This document shows positions 15,778 to 24,520 of a stretch of 64,000 nucleotides of DNA, one piece after another. The number at the start of each line of letters is the position of its first letter. Position 1 is the first letter of the stretch. The translations under genes were made by a program, and so were the position numbers. The stretch is from an uncultured Clostridium sp. (GTDB taxonomy: Bacteria > Bacillota > Clostridia > TANB77 > CAG-508): contig USEM01000002.1 in NCBI GenBank assembly GCA_900553695.1, forward strand, positions 10,951 to 74,950. Direction: 5' to 3'. The notes below the pieces were generated by a model. That model ran no database searches. It saw only the letters and a program-made list of their open reading frames with translations, and was not told the DNA's origin.

Positions 15778-16583
15778 TATAAACTCTCTTTTATCTTATC
15801 TTTATAATAATATATGAACTCTGTTGGCGTTGGTACACCTGTTTCATAGTTTATTCTTGCTTTGTAATGCATCATTAAATCATCTATTGATGTACTTCTC
15901 CATGCATTGTTAATTGCAGTTTGCATTGCTCTGCTAACACTGCTATTACATACTTTAAATTCATTTGCTAAATGCCTAAAAACTGTTTCTCCATCCTCTT
16001 CATTATCGTTTTGGATCAAAAACACAATTGCTTCTTCAATATATTTTCTTCCTACTAAGTGATGTGGAATTCCAACTAAATCTAGCTCTACTGTAATTTT
16101 CTCTCTTATTCTGTTTTCATGTTCTATTGGTGTTTCAGTTGTTGGTTTGCTACCTAGTTGTTCTATTTTTGTATTATACAAGCTTTCTCTAAGTGAAGTC
16201 ATTGAATTGATTACCATTTCTGGGCTGTAATCACTCTGTTTCTTGTAGTAAATAAAATCAACTCCTAATTCTCGTATACGTCTGTAAATAATTTTAGATG
16301 AGACATTTGTTGTTACTACTATTAATGGCTTAAAGTCTAGTTTAATTTTTTGAAGTTTCTCTAAAAACTCTATCCCTGAGCCTTCACCATTGTGTAATTC
16401 TAAATCTAAGATTATTCCCTCTGGCATGTACATTTTTGTATATTCAATTCCTTCATAGCTAGAATTGGTAGATTTTATGAGTTTTGCATCAGCTCTGCCC
16501 TCAATATAATGCTTAAATTCATTTACTTCCACTTCGTTGTCTTCAATTAGTAATATAGGCATTGGTTTTTTAATATTTTTCAT
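15777..16583 (-). CDS. Response regulator with Spo0A-type DNA-binding domain
   Basis: A 268-residue protein. Residues about 9-125 are a receiver domain (acidic pocket ED at the start, phospho-acceptor Asp in GIILDLEL, conserved Thr/Lys region VVTTN and YYKKQ). Residues about 165-268 match the Spo0A C-terminal domain (LVGIPHHLVGRKYIEEAI, then SVSRAMQTAINNAWR). Spo0A itself is longer-spaced and usually alone. This copy sits with a kinase and a small peptide, so it is more likely a paralogue in a signalling module than the sporulation master regulator. AAGGAGG precedes the ATG. Confidence 0.88.
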   Translation of the reverse strand: MKNIKKPMPILLIEDNEVEVNEFKHYIEGRADAKLIKSTNSSYEGIEYTKMYMPEGIILDLELHNGEGSGIEFLEKLQKIKLDFKPLIVVTTNVSSKIIYRRIRELGVDFIYYKKQSDYSPEMVINSMTSLRESLYNTKIEQLGSKPTTETPIEHENRIREKITVELDLVGIPHHLVGRKYIEEAIVFLIQNDNEEDGETVFRHLANEFKVCNSSVSRAMQTAINNAWRSTSIDDLMMHYKARINYETGVPTPTEFIYYYKDKIKESL

Positions 16584-16640
16584 AGTTAATCTTACCTCCT
16601 TAGTAAACTATAGTTTGGTTTTTGAATACATTAATAATAT

Positions 16641-16677
16641 ACCACACATTTCCACAAATTTCTACAATTTTTGCATA
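16641..16677. promoter_or_regulatory. Ten-base periodic repeats upstream of the regulator gene
   Basis: Three consecutive 10-base units begin TTTCCACAAA, TTTCTACAAT and TTTTGCATAC. The last is the inverse of the TATGCAAAA repeats near the peptide gene. The site lies between the divergent regulator and XRE genes. Confidence 0.4.
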
Positions 16678-16733
16678 CTTTGTTTTACATTTTTATGTTT
16701 GATTTTGAAATATACTATTTATGGTGATAGAAA

Positions 16734-17078
16734 ATGAAAGAAGATATTGGGAAAAGAATTTCAGAGCTTCGAAAAAGTATGAATATGAACAAGGAACAGT
16801 TCTCAAAATTAATTGGCATTAGTGGACAATATTTAGGCACAGTTGAAGCAGGTGTTAATGGACTTTCTCTTACATCTTTAATTAGTCTTTGTGAAAAAAC
16901 AAATACATCTGCAGATTACATATTGTTCGGGAAGAAAAGCATAACAGACGAGAACATTATAAACGTTTTTGATAAGATAGACAAATCACAAATTGTTCCT
17001 GCTTTTGAAGTTTTAGAAAGTATTGCTTTATTTATTAAAGCTTATGAGACACAAAAATTAGAAGAAGATGGTGCTTAG
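16734..17078 (+). CDS. XRE-family transcriptional regulator
   Basis: A 114-residue protein with an N-terminal Cro/C1 helix-turn-helix (RISELRKSMNMNKEQFSKL, then ISGQYLGTVEAG) and a helical C-terminal half that may dimerise. It diverges from the Spo0A-like regulator across a 150-base gap with periodic repeats, so cross-regulation is possible. GGTGAT precedes the ATG. Confidence 0.88.
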   Translation: MKEDIGKRISELRKSMNMNKEQFSKLIGISGQYLGTVEAGVNGLSLTSLISLCEKTNTSADYILFGKKSITDENIINVFDKIDKSQIVPAFEVLESIALFIKAYETQKLEEDGA

Positions 17079-17093
17079 ACCATCTTCTTTTTA
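17061..17093. terminator. Terminator of the XRE gene, overlapping its stop
   Basis: GAAGAAGATGGT/ACCATCTTCTTT with T run on + strand. It also sits against the convergent spoIVA stop. Confidence 0.75.
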
Positions 17094-17094
17094 T

Positions 17095-18573
17095 CTATAA
17101 TATTATACAAATTAATCCGCCACTACCTTCATTTACTATTCTTTCTAATGTCTCTTGTAGCTTTCCTTGTGCGTCTTCTGGCATTCTGTATAGTTTGTTT
17201 TGCAAACCTTCATTTACAAGTTCATGTAAGTTCTTGCCAAAAATATTTGATTCCCAGATTTTTGTTGGGTCATTTTCAAATTCTGATAATAGATAATTTA
17301 CCAACTCTTCAGATTGTTTTTCACTTCCTACAATTGGAGATACTTCTGTTTCTATGTCTGCTCTTATCATATGTATTGATGGTGCTCTTGCTTTTAGTTT
17401 AACACCAAATCTTGAGCCTTGTTTTACAATTTCTGGTTCATCTAATATTAGTTCTTCCATGCTTGGCATTACAATTCCATAGCCCTTTTGTTTTACTTCT
17501 TGTAATGCCATTGAGACTTTATCATATTCTTTTTTTACTTTAGATAAGTTATCTATTGTTGCAAATAAGTCTGCCTCGTTGTTCATTTGAATTCCTGTCA
17601 TTTCTGTTAGTACTTTATAGAATAGCATATTGTTTAATGAAATTTCTATTGTAACTGTTCCTGTTCCTAAATCTACCCTATCAATTGTTGTTTTTACAAT
17701 TATATCTGTTTTGCTTATTCTTGCAACACTTTCATTTATGGTTTTAATTGTGCTTACATCTTTAAATGCATCTTTTATTTCTTTAAACAATTCTTGTCTT
17801 AGTTCATTGTCATTATCTAAGCCATCTATCCAGCTTGGGAAGTTTATGTTTATTCTTTCAATTGGGAATTCATATAGTATTTTTCCAAAGATGTTGTTAA
17901 TATCTTCATTATTTAAGTTTGTGCAATCTGTTGGTATTACTGAAACTCCATACTTTTCTTCAAGTTCATTTGCAAGGCTTATAGTTTCGTCTGATGATGG
18001 GTTATTTGTGTTTAGCACTATTACAAAAGGTTTATTTAGTTCCTTTAATTCATTTACTACTCTACTTTCAGCTTCTACATAATCTTCTCTTGGAATTTCT
18101 GTTATGCTTCCATCTGTTGTAACCAATATTCCTATTGTTGAATGCTCTTGTATTACCTTTCTTGTTCCTATTTCTGCCGCTTCTTCAAAAGGAATTTCCT
18201 CATCTGACCATGGCGTTTTTACCATTCTTGGTACATCTTCTTCCATATAGCCAAGTGCATTATTTACCAAGTAGCCTACACAGTCTACAAGCCTTGTTTT
18301 TAATTCTAGGTTATCTCCTATTGTTATTTCAATTGCCTCATTTGGAACAAATTTTGGCTCTGTTGTCATTATTGTTCTTCCAGCAGCACTTTGTGGAAGC
18401 TCATCTCTTGCTCTTTCTCTTTTATAGCTATTTTCAATGTTTGGTATAACTAGTAAGTCCATAAAATTCTTAATAAATGTTGATTTTCCTGTTCTTACTG
18501 GACCAACAACACCAACATATATATCACCATCTGTCCTTGCTTTAATGTCTTCATATACTCCCATATTCTCCAT
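17095..18573 (-). CDS. spoIVA: Stage IV sporulation protein A
   Basis: A 492-residue sporulation ATPase with the family's usual length. The P-loop is GPVRTGKST at about 24-32, and residues to about 240 form the TRAFAC-like ATPase domain. The C-terminal region ends GGLICIIL. SpoIVA polymerises on the outer forespore membrane, using ATP, and is the platform for spore coat assembly. It proves a sporulating host. GGGAGG precedes the ATG. Expression would be under SigE, but I could not assign a promoter with confidence. Confidence 0.97.
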   Translation of the reverse strand: MENMGVYEDIKARTDGDIYVGVVGPVRTGKSTFIKNFMDLLVIPNIENSYKRERARDELPQSAAGRTIMTTEPKFVPNEAIEITIGDNLELKTRLVDCVGYLVNNALGYMEEDVPRMVKTPWSDEEIPFEEAAEIGTRKVIQEHSTIGILVTTDGSITEIPREDYVEAESRVVNELKELNKPFVIVLNTNNPSSDETISLANELEEKYGVSVIPTDCTNLNNEDINNIFGKILYEFPIERININFPSWIDGLDNDNELRQELFKEIKDAFKDVSTIKTINESVARISKTDIIVKTTIDRVDLGTGTVTIEISLNNMLFYKVLTEMTGIQMNNEADLFATIDNLSKVKKEYDKVSMALQEVKQKGYGIVMPSMEELILDEPEIVKQGSRFGVKLKARAPSIHMIRADIETEVSPIVGSEKQSEELVNYLLSEFENDPTKIWESNIFGKNLHELVNEGLQNKLYRMPEDAQGKLQETLERIVNEGSGGLICIIL

Positions 18574-18648
18574 AAAAATAATTACCTCCCATAATTTAAC
18601 GTTTGTACTAAACTTTAATTAATGTATATTATGGTAAGGTAATTATTA

Positions 18649-18786
18649 TTACTGTTTTTTTGAAATTTTAGTTATATTTTCCATCTTTTCTGCCTGCTCT
18701 TTTTGCTTTTCTATTGGTAGCCAATGATAGGCTGAGCAGACGAATTCGCCGTATTTTGTAGTATTTTTCTTCTTTTTCTCTTTCAT
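18649..18786 (-). CDS. Small lysine-rich protein, 45 residues, unknown
   Basis: Begins MKEKKKKNTTKYGEFVCSAY with HWLPIEKQ following, and ends in charged residues. AGAGGTG precedes the ATG. It lies between lexA and spoIVA in their direction. Short, single-cysteine, basic proteins like this occur beside spore coat genes, but the role is unknown. Too short for routine ORF calling; coding is supported by the ribosome-binding site and the absence of overlap. Confidence 0.5.
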   Translation of the reverse strand: MKEKKKKNTTKYGEFVCSAYHWLPIEKQKEQAEKMENITKISKKQ

Positions 18787-18846
18787 ATGAACACCTCTAT
18801 AAGTTATATTATTTGTGTTCATATTATTTTATATACATAAAGCTAA

Positions 18847-19500
18847 CTACATTTTTCTAAATACTCCGGCAACTCTTCCTAGTATTTTACAGTCTGGAAC
18901 TATTATTGGATCCATTGTACTGTTTTCTGGTTGAAGACGTATATGATCTTTTTCTTTATAAAAAGTTTTTACTGTTGCTTCTTCTCCTATTAATGCAACA
19001 ACTATTTCCCCATTCATTGCTATATCTTGTTTTTTTACTAATATATAATCTCCATCTAATATTCCTGCTTCTATCATGCTTTCTCCTCTAACTGTAAGCA
19101 TGAAGCTTTCGCTGTTTCCAATAAAATCTACTGGAATTGGGAACGTATCTGTAATATTTTCAACTGCTAAAATTGGTGCTCCTGCTGTTATTTTTCCTAT
19201 AACTGGTACATCAACTAGCTCTTTTCCGTTATATACTGGTTTTTCTTGTATTTTTTCTTGTCCTTCTAAACCACCTTTTAATAGTTTTAAAGTTCTTCCC
19301 TTTTGGTCTTCTTTTTTAATATATCCTTTTTTTGCTAGACCTTGAATATATGTGTGTACTGTAGCTGTAGAGCTTAAGCCTACTGCTTTTCCTATTTCTC
19401 TAACTGATGGTGGATATCCGTTTTCCATAACGGCTTTTTCTATATATTTTAATATAGCTTTTTCTCTCTTATTTAATTCGTTTGGGTCCTTTTTTCTCAT
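18847..19500 (-). CDS. lexA: LexA repressor
   Basis: A 217-residue SOS repressor. The N-terminal winged helix-turn-helix has PPSVREIGKAVGLSSTATVH at about 36-55. The self-cleavage Ala-Gly is in KITAGAPIL. The catalytic Ser is in GESMIEAGILDGDY and the Lys in EATVKTFY. RecA filaments trigger autoproteolysis. GGGAGAGG precedes the ATG. It is upstream of the small 18649 gene and divergent from a small antisense RNA locus. Confidence 0.97.
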   Translation of the reverse strand: MRKKDPNELNKREKAILKYIEKAVMENGYPPSVREIGKAVGLSSTATVHTYIQGLAKKGYIKKEDQKGRTLKLLKGGLEGQEKIQEKPVYNGKELVDVPVIGKITAGAPILAVENITDTFPIPVDFIGNSESFMLTVRGESMIEAGILDGDYILVKKQDIAMNGEIVVALIGEEATVKTFYKEKDHIRLQPENSTMDPIIVPDCKILGRVAGVFRKM

Positions 19501-19621
19501 ATGCTATCCTCTCCCTTTAAAAATATTTGCTACTATATTATCACATAAATTACTAATTGTCAAACAAAAGTTTTAATTTTTATTGTTTTTTTGTAAATTT
19601 TTATTTTTTTATGAATTTGTC

Positions 19622-19650
19622 TTGACAAAATGATTTTTATGTAGTAATAT
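19622..19650 (+). promoter_or_regulatory. SigA promoter of the putative antitoxin RNA
   Basis: Consensus TTGACA, 17-base spacer, TAATAT. No ORF of note follows; a terminator appears about 50 bases after the predicted start. Confidence 0.75.
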
Positions 19651-19680
19651 ATATGTAGTGTAAGCGAATTATCGTTTATT

Positions 19681-19696
19681 AAGAAGTCATATTCAC
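19681..19696. repeat. 16-base repeat, copy 1 (in antitoxin RNA)
   Basis: AAGAAGTCATATTCAC, identical to 19858-19873. On the + strand it is antisense to the toxin start codon region. Confidence 0.85.
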
Positions 19697-19727
19697 AATA
19701 GGTATTCCCAATGCCTATTGTTTTTTT
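19696..19727 (+). terminator. Terminator of the antitoxin RNA
   Basis: CAATAGGTATT/AATGCCTATTG followed by seven T. Confidence 0.8.
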
Positions 19728-19731
19728 ATGC

Positions 19732-19761
19732 TAAAAAAGTAGTAGCTTCCCACACTACTAC
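19732..19761 (-). terminator. Terminator of the toxin mRNA
   Basis: GTAGTAG/CTACTAC hairpin with a T run on the minus strand. Confidence 0.75.
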
Positions 19762-19783
19762 TCCGATTATGTATGTTTCCACA

Positions 19784-19867
19784 CTAATCTTTTTGGTCAT
19801 TATCTTTATCTTTGTTTTGTCCCAAAATTAGAACAATTAGGAAAAAGATTAAATCAAAAGAAGTCAT
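19784..19867 (-). CDS. Small hydrophobic type I toxin candidate (27 residues)
   Basis: A 27-codon ORF starting MTSFDLIFFLIVLILG and ending in a charged tail (NKDKDNDQKD). This is the hydrophobic-then-polar layout of Fst and holin-like type I toxins. It has a near-consensus SigA promoter, a perfect AGGAGGTG and a terminator. A 5' stem-loop hides the ribosome-binding site, as in Fst mRNA. The start region is repeated in inverse sense inside a convergent small RNA. It lies between smc and lexA. Toxicity is inferred from layout. Confidence 0.68.
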   Translation of the reverse strand: MTSFDLIFFLIVLILGQNKDKDNDQKD

Positions 19868-19873
19868 ATTCAC
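19858..19873. repeat. 16-base repeat, copy 2 (toxin start codon region)
   Basis: Same 16 bases as 19681-19696. On the minus strand it reads GTGAATATGACTTCTT and contains the toxin ATG. Confidence 0.85.
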
Positions 19874-19893
19874 CTCCTCTCTGAAAGGCGGTG
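19871..19893 (-). promoter_or_regulatory. 5' stem-loop occluding the toxin ribosome-binding site
   Basis: CACCGCCT at the 5' end of the toxin mRNA pairs with AGGAGGTG, with one mismatch, and so covers the Shine-Dalgarno sequence. Confidence 0.6.
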
Positions 19894-19898
19894 CTCAT

Positions 19899-19927
19899 AT
19901 TATATAATATTATTTTTTCTTTTTCAA
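19899..19927 (-). promoter_or_regulatory. Promoter of the toxin mRNA
   Basis: TTGAAA, 17-base spacer, TATAAT on the minus strand. The start would fall about 6 bases before the 5' stem-loop. Confidence 0.65.
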
Positions 19928-19936
19928 GTCTTTTTG

Positions 19937-22900
19937 TCAATTTTTTGCAAGTTTCATTGAAAGTAGTTTACTTATTCCACTTTCTTCCATTGTTATTCCA
20001 TATACTGTGTCTGCTGCTTCCATTGTTCCTTTTCTGTGTGTTATTACTAAAAATTGTGTTTGTGAAGTGAATTTCTTTAAGTATTCTGCAAATCTATATA
20101 CGTTTACATCATCTAATGCTGCTTCTATTTCATCTAGTACACAGAATGGTGCTGGGTTTATTTTTAATATTGCAAAAAGTAGTGCTATTGCTGTAAATGC
20201 TCTTTCTCCTCCTGATAATAAGCTCATGTTTTGAAGTTTCTTTCCTGGTGGTTGAACTTCTATTTCTATTCCGCAGTTTAGTATGTCATTTTCATCTGTT
20301 AATTTTAATTCTGCCTTTCCTCCACCAAATAGTTCTTGGAATACTTCTCCAAAGTTTTTATTTATTACTTTGAATTGTGTTTCAAATTGTTCCTTCATTA
20401 TTTTTGTCATGTCTTGTATTATTTTTTTTAGTTTACTGCTTGCATTTTCTAGGTCTAAACGTTGTTCACACATATAGTCGTATCTTTCTTTTGTTTGTTT
20501 GTATTCCTCTATTGAGTCTATATTGATACTGCCAAGATTTTTAATTTCATCTCTTAAACCTTTTACTTGTTTTGTTGTTTCTGCAATATTATTTGGTTTT
20601 TTATACTCTCCTGCTGTGTTTGGTGTTATTTCATAGTCTTCCCACATTTTGTTTATTATTTGCTCAAGTTCAACATCTATTTTAGATTTTTTAACTTCTA
20701 ATTTATTTGCTTGATTTTTTATTTCTTCTATTATGCTATATTTTTCTTCTATTTCGTTTTCAGTTTTTGTTATGGCATTATTTTTATTTATCTTTTCTTG
20801 TTTTAATTTTTCTACTGTATCTGAACTTGTGCTTACTTCTAATTTGATTTGTTCTATTTGCTTTTTATATTCTTCTATTGCATTTGCAAGTAGCTCATTC
20901 TCTTTTAAACATGATTCACTTTGTGCTTTTTTGCTTGCTATTTTGCTTACATTTCCTTCTATTTCTGCATCTATTCTTGCAAGTATCTCTTCTAATGAGT
21001 TATTGCTTTCATCGAATGAACTTACTGATATTTTTAAGTTTGTTATATCAAAGTTTAAATCATCTATGTATTTCTGATTTTCTTTATTCTTCTCTGCAAA
21101 GCATTGAATTTCTTGATTTAAGCTGTTTGTTTCTTCTTCTAAGTTTAATGAATTTTGTTTTATTTCTGCTTTTTCTGTTTCGTTACTTTCTATAGTTTTT
21201 TCTATTTCTGCTGTTTCATTCTTTAACTTTTGTAGCTTTGCTTCTAAGCTTGATATTGCTTCTTCTAGTGTTTCTATTCTTTGCTTTTCTGTTGCATATT
21301 CTATTTCTATTTCTTGGCTTGTTTGTTCTATATTTGTAACTTCCTCAAGTAGGTCTTCTATTGATGTTTCATATTCTTCTTTTTCATTAGCGATTTTTTC
21401 AATTTCTTTATTAATTTTTTCAATTTCTTTTTCTAATTCTTTTATTTGATTTGTTCTTCCTATTATACTTGTTGTTTTTTGTGTTGTTGAACCACCAGAT
21501 ATTGCTCCACTTGGGTTAATTATATCTCCTTTTAGTGTAACTATTTTAAAGCTGTAGTTGTTTTGTCTTGCAAGTACTATTGCTGTATCCATGTCTTCTA
21601 CAATTACTGTTCTTCCAAGTAAGTTTGCTACAATACCTTCATACTTTTTATCTGTTTGTATTAGTTTTGCTGCAATGCCTATTACTCCTTGTTTTCCATT
21701 TGTTACAAGTCTATCTATTGTTTTTCCTTTTACTGATGAAATTGGTAAGAATGCTGCTCTTCCTAAGCTGTTTTGTCTTAAATATTCTATTAATTTTTTT
21801 GCATCTTCTTCTGTTTCTGTAACTATGTTTTGCAAAGTTTGACCTAGCACCATTTCAATTGCTGTTTGATATTCTTCCGGAACTGTTATAAGATTTGCTA
21901 AAACTCCTTTAACACCTTTGTTTAGTTTTGCATCTTTTTCACACTCTAAAAGTATTGATTTTACTGCTCTTGAGTAGCCTTCTTTTTCCTTTTCCATTTC
22001 GCTTAAGAATTTTTGTTTTGAATCTTTTATTCTTAGTTCTGTTGTTAGCTTATTTATTTTGTTTTTATATTCTTCTATTTTTGATGTTGCCGCTTCACGT
22101 TTTTCCTTTATTTCCTCTAATCTATTTTTACATTCACTTCTTCTTAGTTCTTTTTCATTAAATGTTTTTAGAAGGTCAGATTTTATCATTCTTTTTTCAT
22201 CTAATTTTGATATTGTATCTTGTATTTCTGTTTTTACTGTTCTTTCACGTTTACTTAAGTTTTCATTGTTTATTTCTATTGTATTTATTTTTTCTCTATT
22301 TTCATATTTTACTTCTGTGTTTTCTTCAACCTTTTTCTTTTTTTCTTCAATTTTCTTTTCTTCTTCTGTAAGTTTGCTTGAAATCTCATTTAGTTTTGCT
22401 TCTTTTTCTTCTAGTTCCTTTGCAAATTTTTCTCTGTTTGCCATTAAATTATCTTTTTTGCTTGTTCTATTTTCCTTTTCTTCTTGTATTTCTTTGTTTC
22501 TAGTTTCTAATTCTTCTATCTCTTTTAAATATGTTTCGCGGTTTTGAAGGTTGTTTGCCATTCTTTCATTTTGAACATTTATTTCAGAATTTATCTGTTC
22601 TATTTTCTTTTCACTTTCAAAACCTAAGTTTTGTGTTTCTTCAATTTTTGCAATTACTTCTTCCAATTCGTTTCTAAGATTTTCTTTTAAATTTTGAAGC
22701 ACAGAAAGCCTGCTCTCTTCATCTGTTTTTTGAGAGTTTATTACATCTATATCTTTCATTAATTCTTCAAGCTTTGTTTTGTATGTGTCAATATTATATA
22801 GGAATAGCCCTATTTCTATTGATTTTAGTTCTTCTCTTAAACTTAAATATTTCTTTGCTTTTTCTGATTGATTTTTTAGTGGTTCAATATTTGCTTCAAT

Positions 22901-23491
22901 TTCTGATAAAATATCATTAATTCTAAGTAAGTTTAGTTTTGTTTGTTCTAGCTTTTTCTCTGCCTCATTCTTTCTTGCTCTGTATTTTACAATACCTGCA
23001 GCTTCTTCAAATATGTTTCTTCTATCTTCAGATTTGTTGCTTAAAATTTCATCTATCTTACCTTGCCCAATTATTGAATATCCATCTTTACCAATACCTG
23101 TATCCATAAATAGCTCTAGTACATCTTTTAATCTGCATGGTGTTTTGTTTATAAAGTATCCACTTTCCCCGTTTCTAAAAATTCTTCTTGTAACAACCAC
23201 TTCACCAAATTCAATAGGAAGTTTTCCATCTGAATTATCTATAACTATAGAAGCTTCTGCAAAACCTAAAGACTTTCTACTTTGTGTTCCTGCAAAAATA
23301 ATGTCCTCAGATTTGCTACCTCTTAAAGACTTCATACTTTGCTCTCCAAGAACCCATCTAATACTATCTGAAATATTACTTTTACCAGATCCATTTGGTC
23401 CAATAACTGTGGTAATACCAGGCATAAATTCTAATACTGTTTTATCTGCAAAAGACTTAAACCCTTGCAATTCTAATCTCTTTAAATACAT
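19937..23491 (-). CDS. smc: Chromosome segregation ATPase SMC
   Basis: A 1184-residue SMC, the normal bacterial length. Walker A is GPNGSGKSNI at 32-41. Two long coiled coils flank the hinge (about 500-680, with GVKGVLANL and GDIINPSGAISGGST). The C-terminal ATPase half has the signature LLSGGERAFTAIAL and Walker B PFCVLDEIEAALDD. With ScpA and ScpB it loads at ParB sites and extrudes loops to separate sister chromosomes. GGGGA precedes the ATG. Confidence 0.98.
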   Translation of the reverse strand: MYLKRLELQGFKSFADKTVLEFMPGITTVIGPNGSGKSNISDSIRWVLGEQSMKSLRGSKSEDIIFAGTQSRKSLGFAEASIVIDNSDGKLPIEFGEVVVTRRIFRNGESGYFINKTPCRLKDVLELFMDTGIGKDGYSIIGQGKIDEILSNKSEDRRNIFEEAAGIVKYRARKNEAEKKLEQTKLNLLRINDILSEIEANIEPLKNQSEKAKKYLSLREELKSIEIGLFLYNIDTYKTKLEELMKDIDVINSQKTDEESRLSVLQNLKENLRNELEEVIAKIEETQNLGFESEKKIEQINSEINVQNERMANNLQNRETYLKEIEELETRNKEIQEEKENRTSKKDNLMANREKFAKELEEKEAKLNEISSKLTEEEKKIEEKKKKVEENTEVKYENREKINTIEINNENLSKRERTVKTEIQDTISKLDEKRMIKSDLLKTFNEKELRRSECKNRLEEIKEKREAATSKIEEYKNKINKLTTELRIKDSKQKFLSEMEKEKEGYSRAVKSILLECEKDAKLNKGVKGVLANLITVPEEYQTAIEMVLGQTLQNIVTETEEDAKKLIEYLRQNSLGRAAFLPISSVKGKTIDRLVTNGKQGVIGIAAKLIQTDKKYEGIVANLLGRTVIVEDMDTAIVLARQNNYSFKIVTLKGDIINPSGAISGGSTTQKTTSIIGRTNQIKELEKEIEKINKEIEKIANEKEEYETSIEDLLEEVTNIEQTSQEIEIEYATEKQRIETLEEAISSLEAKLQKLKNETAEIEKTIESNETEKAEIKQNSLNLEEETNSLNQEIQCFAEKNKENQKYIDDLNFDITNLKISVSSFDESNNSLEEILARIDAEIEGNVSKIASKKAQSESCLKENELLANAIEEYKKQIEQIKLEVSTSSDTVEKLKQEKINKNNAITKTENEIEEKYSIIEEIKNQANKLEVKKSKIDVELEQIINKMWEDYEITPNTAGEYKKPNNIAETTKQVKGLRDEIKNLGSINIDSIEEYKQTKERYDYMCEQRLDLENASSKLKKIIQDMTKIMKEQFETQFKVINKNFGEVFQELFGGGKAELKLTDENDILNCGIEIEVQPPGKKLQNMSLLSGGERAFTAIALLFAILKINPAPFCVLDEIEAALDDVNVYRFAEYLKKFTSQTQFLVITHRKGTMEAADTVYGITMEESGISKLLSMKLAKN

Positions 23492-23571
23492 CTAAAAATC
23501 CCCTTTTCTCTCGATTTTAATATAATATATCAAAAGTCGAAAATAGTCAAGAAAAAGGGACAAAACTATAA

Positions 23572-23602
23572 AAAAATCCACGAAGAATTCTTCGTGGATT
23601 TG
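23572..23602. terminator. Terminator of the small gene at 23615
   Basis: AAATCCACGAAGAA/TTCTTCGTGGATTT, a 14-bp perfect palindrome. Confidence 0.8.
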
Positions 23603-23614
23603 CCGAGAAAATGT

Positions 23615-23929
23615 TTACTTCTTGATGTTGATTGAAATGCAGCCTCTGTCATCTCTTTCAAAGACATAGCCCTTTTCTTCTGCTTCTGCCTGTGCTTGTG
23701 AATGTAACGAAAATACATGGTCTCCCTTTTTATCATAAAGATAGATTGGGAAACTGAATTCGCTATTCACATACTTGTTGATGGCTTTGAAAATCTGCTC
23801 TTTGGTCTCTCCATAGTCCGGAATGTCACGGAACTTCCGGTCACGAAATTCCTTAGCTTCTTCTACTGACAGAATTTCCTGAAACTTTTTGGGAATTTGC
23901 TGGTCTTCTTTCTTAGTGTTTTTAAACAT
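23615..23929 (-). CDS. Small stand-alone protein of unknown function, GC-richer codons, one in-frame CGG
   Basis: A 104-residue acidic, soluble protein with no recognised family. Codons (TTC, GAC, CGT, AAG) differ sharply from smc beside it. Codon 31 is CGG (23837-23839), in the run FRDRKFRD; the frame stays open for 73 more codons, so Arg is the natural reading. Read +1 as in the housekeeping genes, it would be garbled and truncated. It has its own promoter (TTGCGG, 17 bases, TATAAT) and terminator. It looks like a recently gained single-gene insertion. Confidence 0.72.
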   Translation of the reverse strand: MFKNTKKEDQQIPKKFQEILSVEEAKEFRDRKFRDIPDYGETKEQIFKAINKYVNSEFSFPIYLYDKKGDHVFSLHSQAQAEAEEKGYVFERDDRGCISINIKK

Positions 23930-23982
23930 ATCATTTTCCCCTTTATATTTTTATTTACATGCTAAATGCATGCAACTTGATT

Positions 23983-24011
23983 ATTATAACATGTTTACAT
24001 AATTCCCGCAA
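23983..24011 (-). promoter_or_regulatory. SigA-type promoter of the small gene at 23615
   Basis: TTGCGG, 17-base spacer, TATAAT on the minus strand. Confidence 0.55.
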
Positions 24012-24158
24012 GTGTTTTTTTAAAACTTTTTTCATTTTATTAATAATTTCTTAATTTCTGCATATCATATTTTTACTGCTAGTAAATATTTACTTTTGTG
24101 TTTCTGTAATTTTCTAGTTTGTAATGCTATATTCAAAACGAATAAGGAGGAATAATAT

Positions 24159-24482
24159 ATGAAACTTAATTATAGTATTATAGGTATGAGATTAAAGCAA
24201 GCAAGGCTTGATAAAAAAATAACACAAGAAAAATTAGCTGAAATGCTTGATGTTTCAGTTGCTTACATTAGTAGAGTTGAATGTGGCTCTACAGAAATTA
24301 ATATGAAAAGACTAGCAGAAATATGTGGCTTATTAGATGTTTCCTTAAGTTATGTACTTGAGGATATTTCACCTACTTCTTCTGCTTATTTAAATACAGC
24401 ATTTACGGATTTACTAAAAAATTGTCCACCAGAAAAAATTGATTTGATTTATAAAATTGCAAAAATAATTGTAGAAAATTAA
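24159..24482 (+). CDS. XRE-family transcriptional regulator
   Basis: A 107-residue protein with a typical N-terminal helix-turn-helix (RLKQARLDKKITQEKLAEML, then VSVAYISRVECG) and a short C-terminal helical tail. AAGGAGG precedes the ATG. It is transcribed alone, just before the large palindromic element. Target unknown. Confidence 0.9.
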   Translation: MKLNYSIIGMRLKQARLDKKITQEKLAEMLDVSVAYISRVECGSTEINMKRLAEICGLLDVSLSYVLEDISPTSSAYLNTAFTDLLKNCPPEKIDLIYKIAKIIVEN

Positions 24483-24520
24483 ATTTATTATCTGGTTAAA
24501 TTATTTAAGAATACTAAGTA

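Larger units (their letters stand above)
19657..19727 (+). ncRNA. Putative type I antitoxin RNA
   Basis: A roughly 70-base transcript predicted between a consensus promoter and a hairpin terminator. It contains a 16-base sequence (19681-19696) that is the exact reverse complement of the translation start of the small hydrophobic peptide mRNA encoded on the other strand at 19784-19867. This is the RNAII layout of the Fst/par family, where the antisense RNA blocks toxin translation through repeats. Not previously annotated as far as I can tell; inferred from sequence. Confidence 0.68.

Noticed and set aside
15777..16583. The response regulator as Spo0A itself
   Set aside because: It has the Spo0A C-terminal domain but sits in a kinase/peptide module and differs in layout. 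A paralogue is more likely, though not proven.
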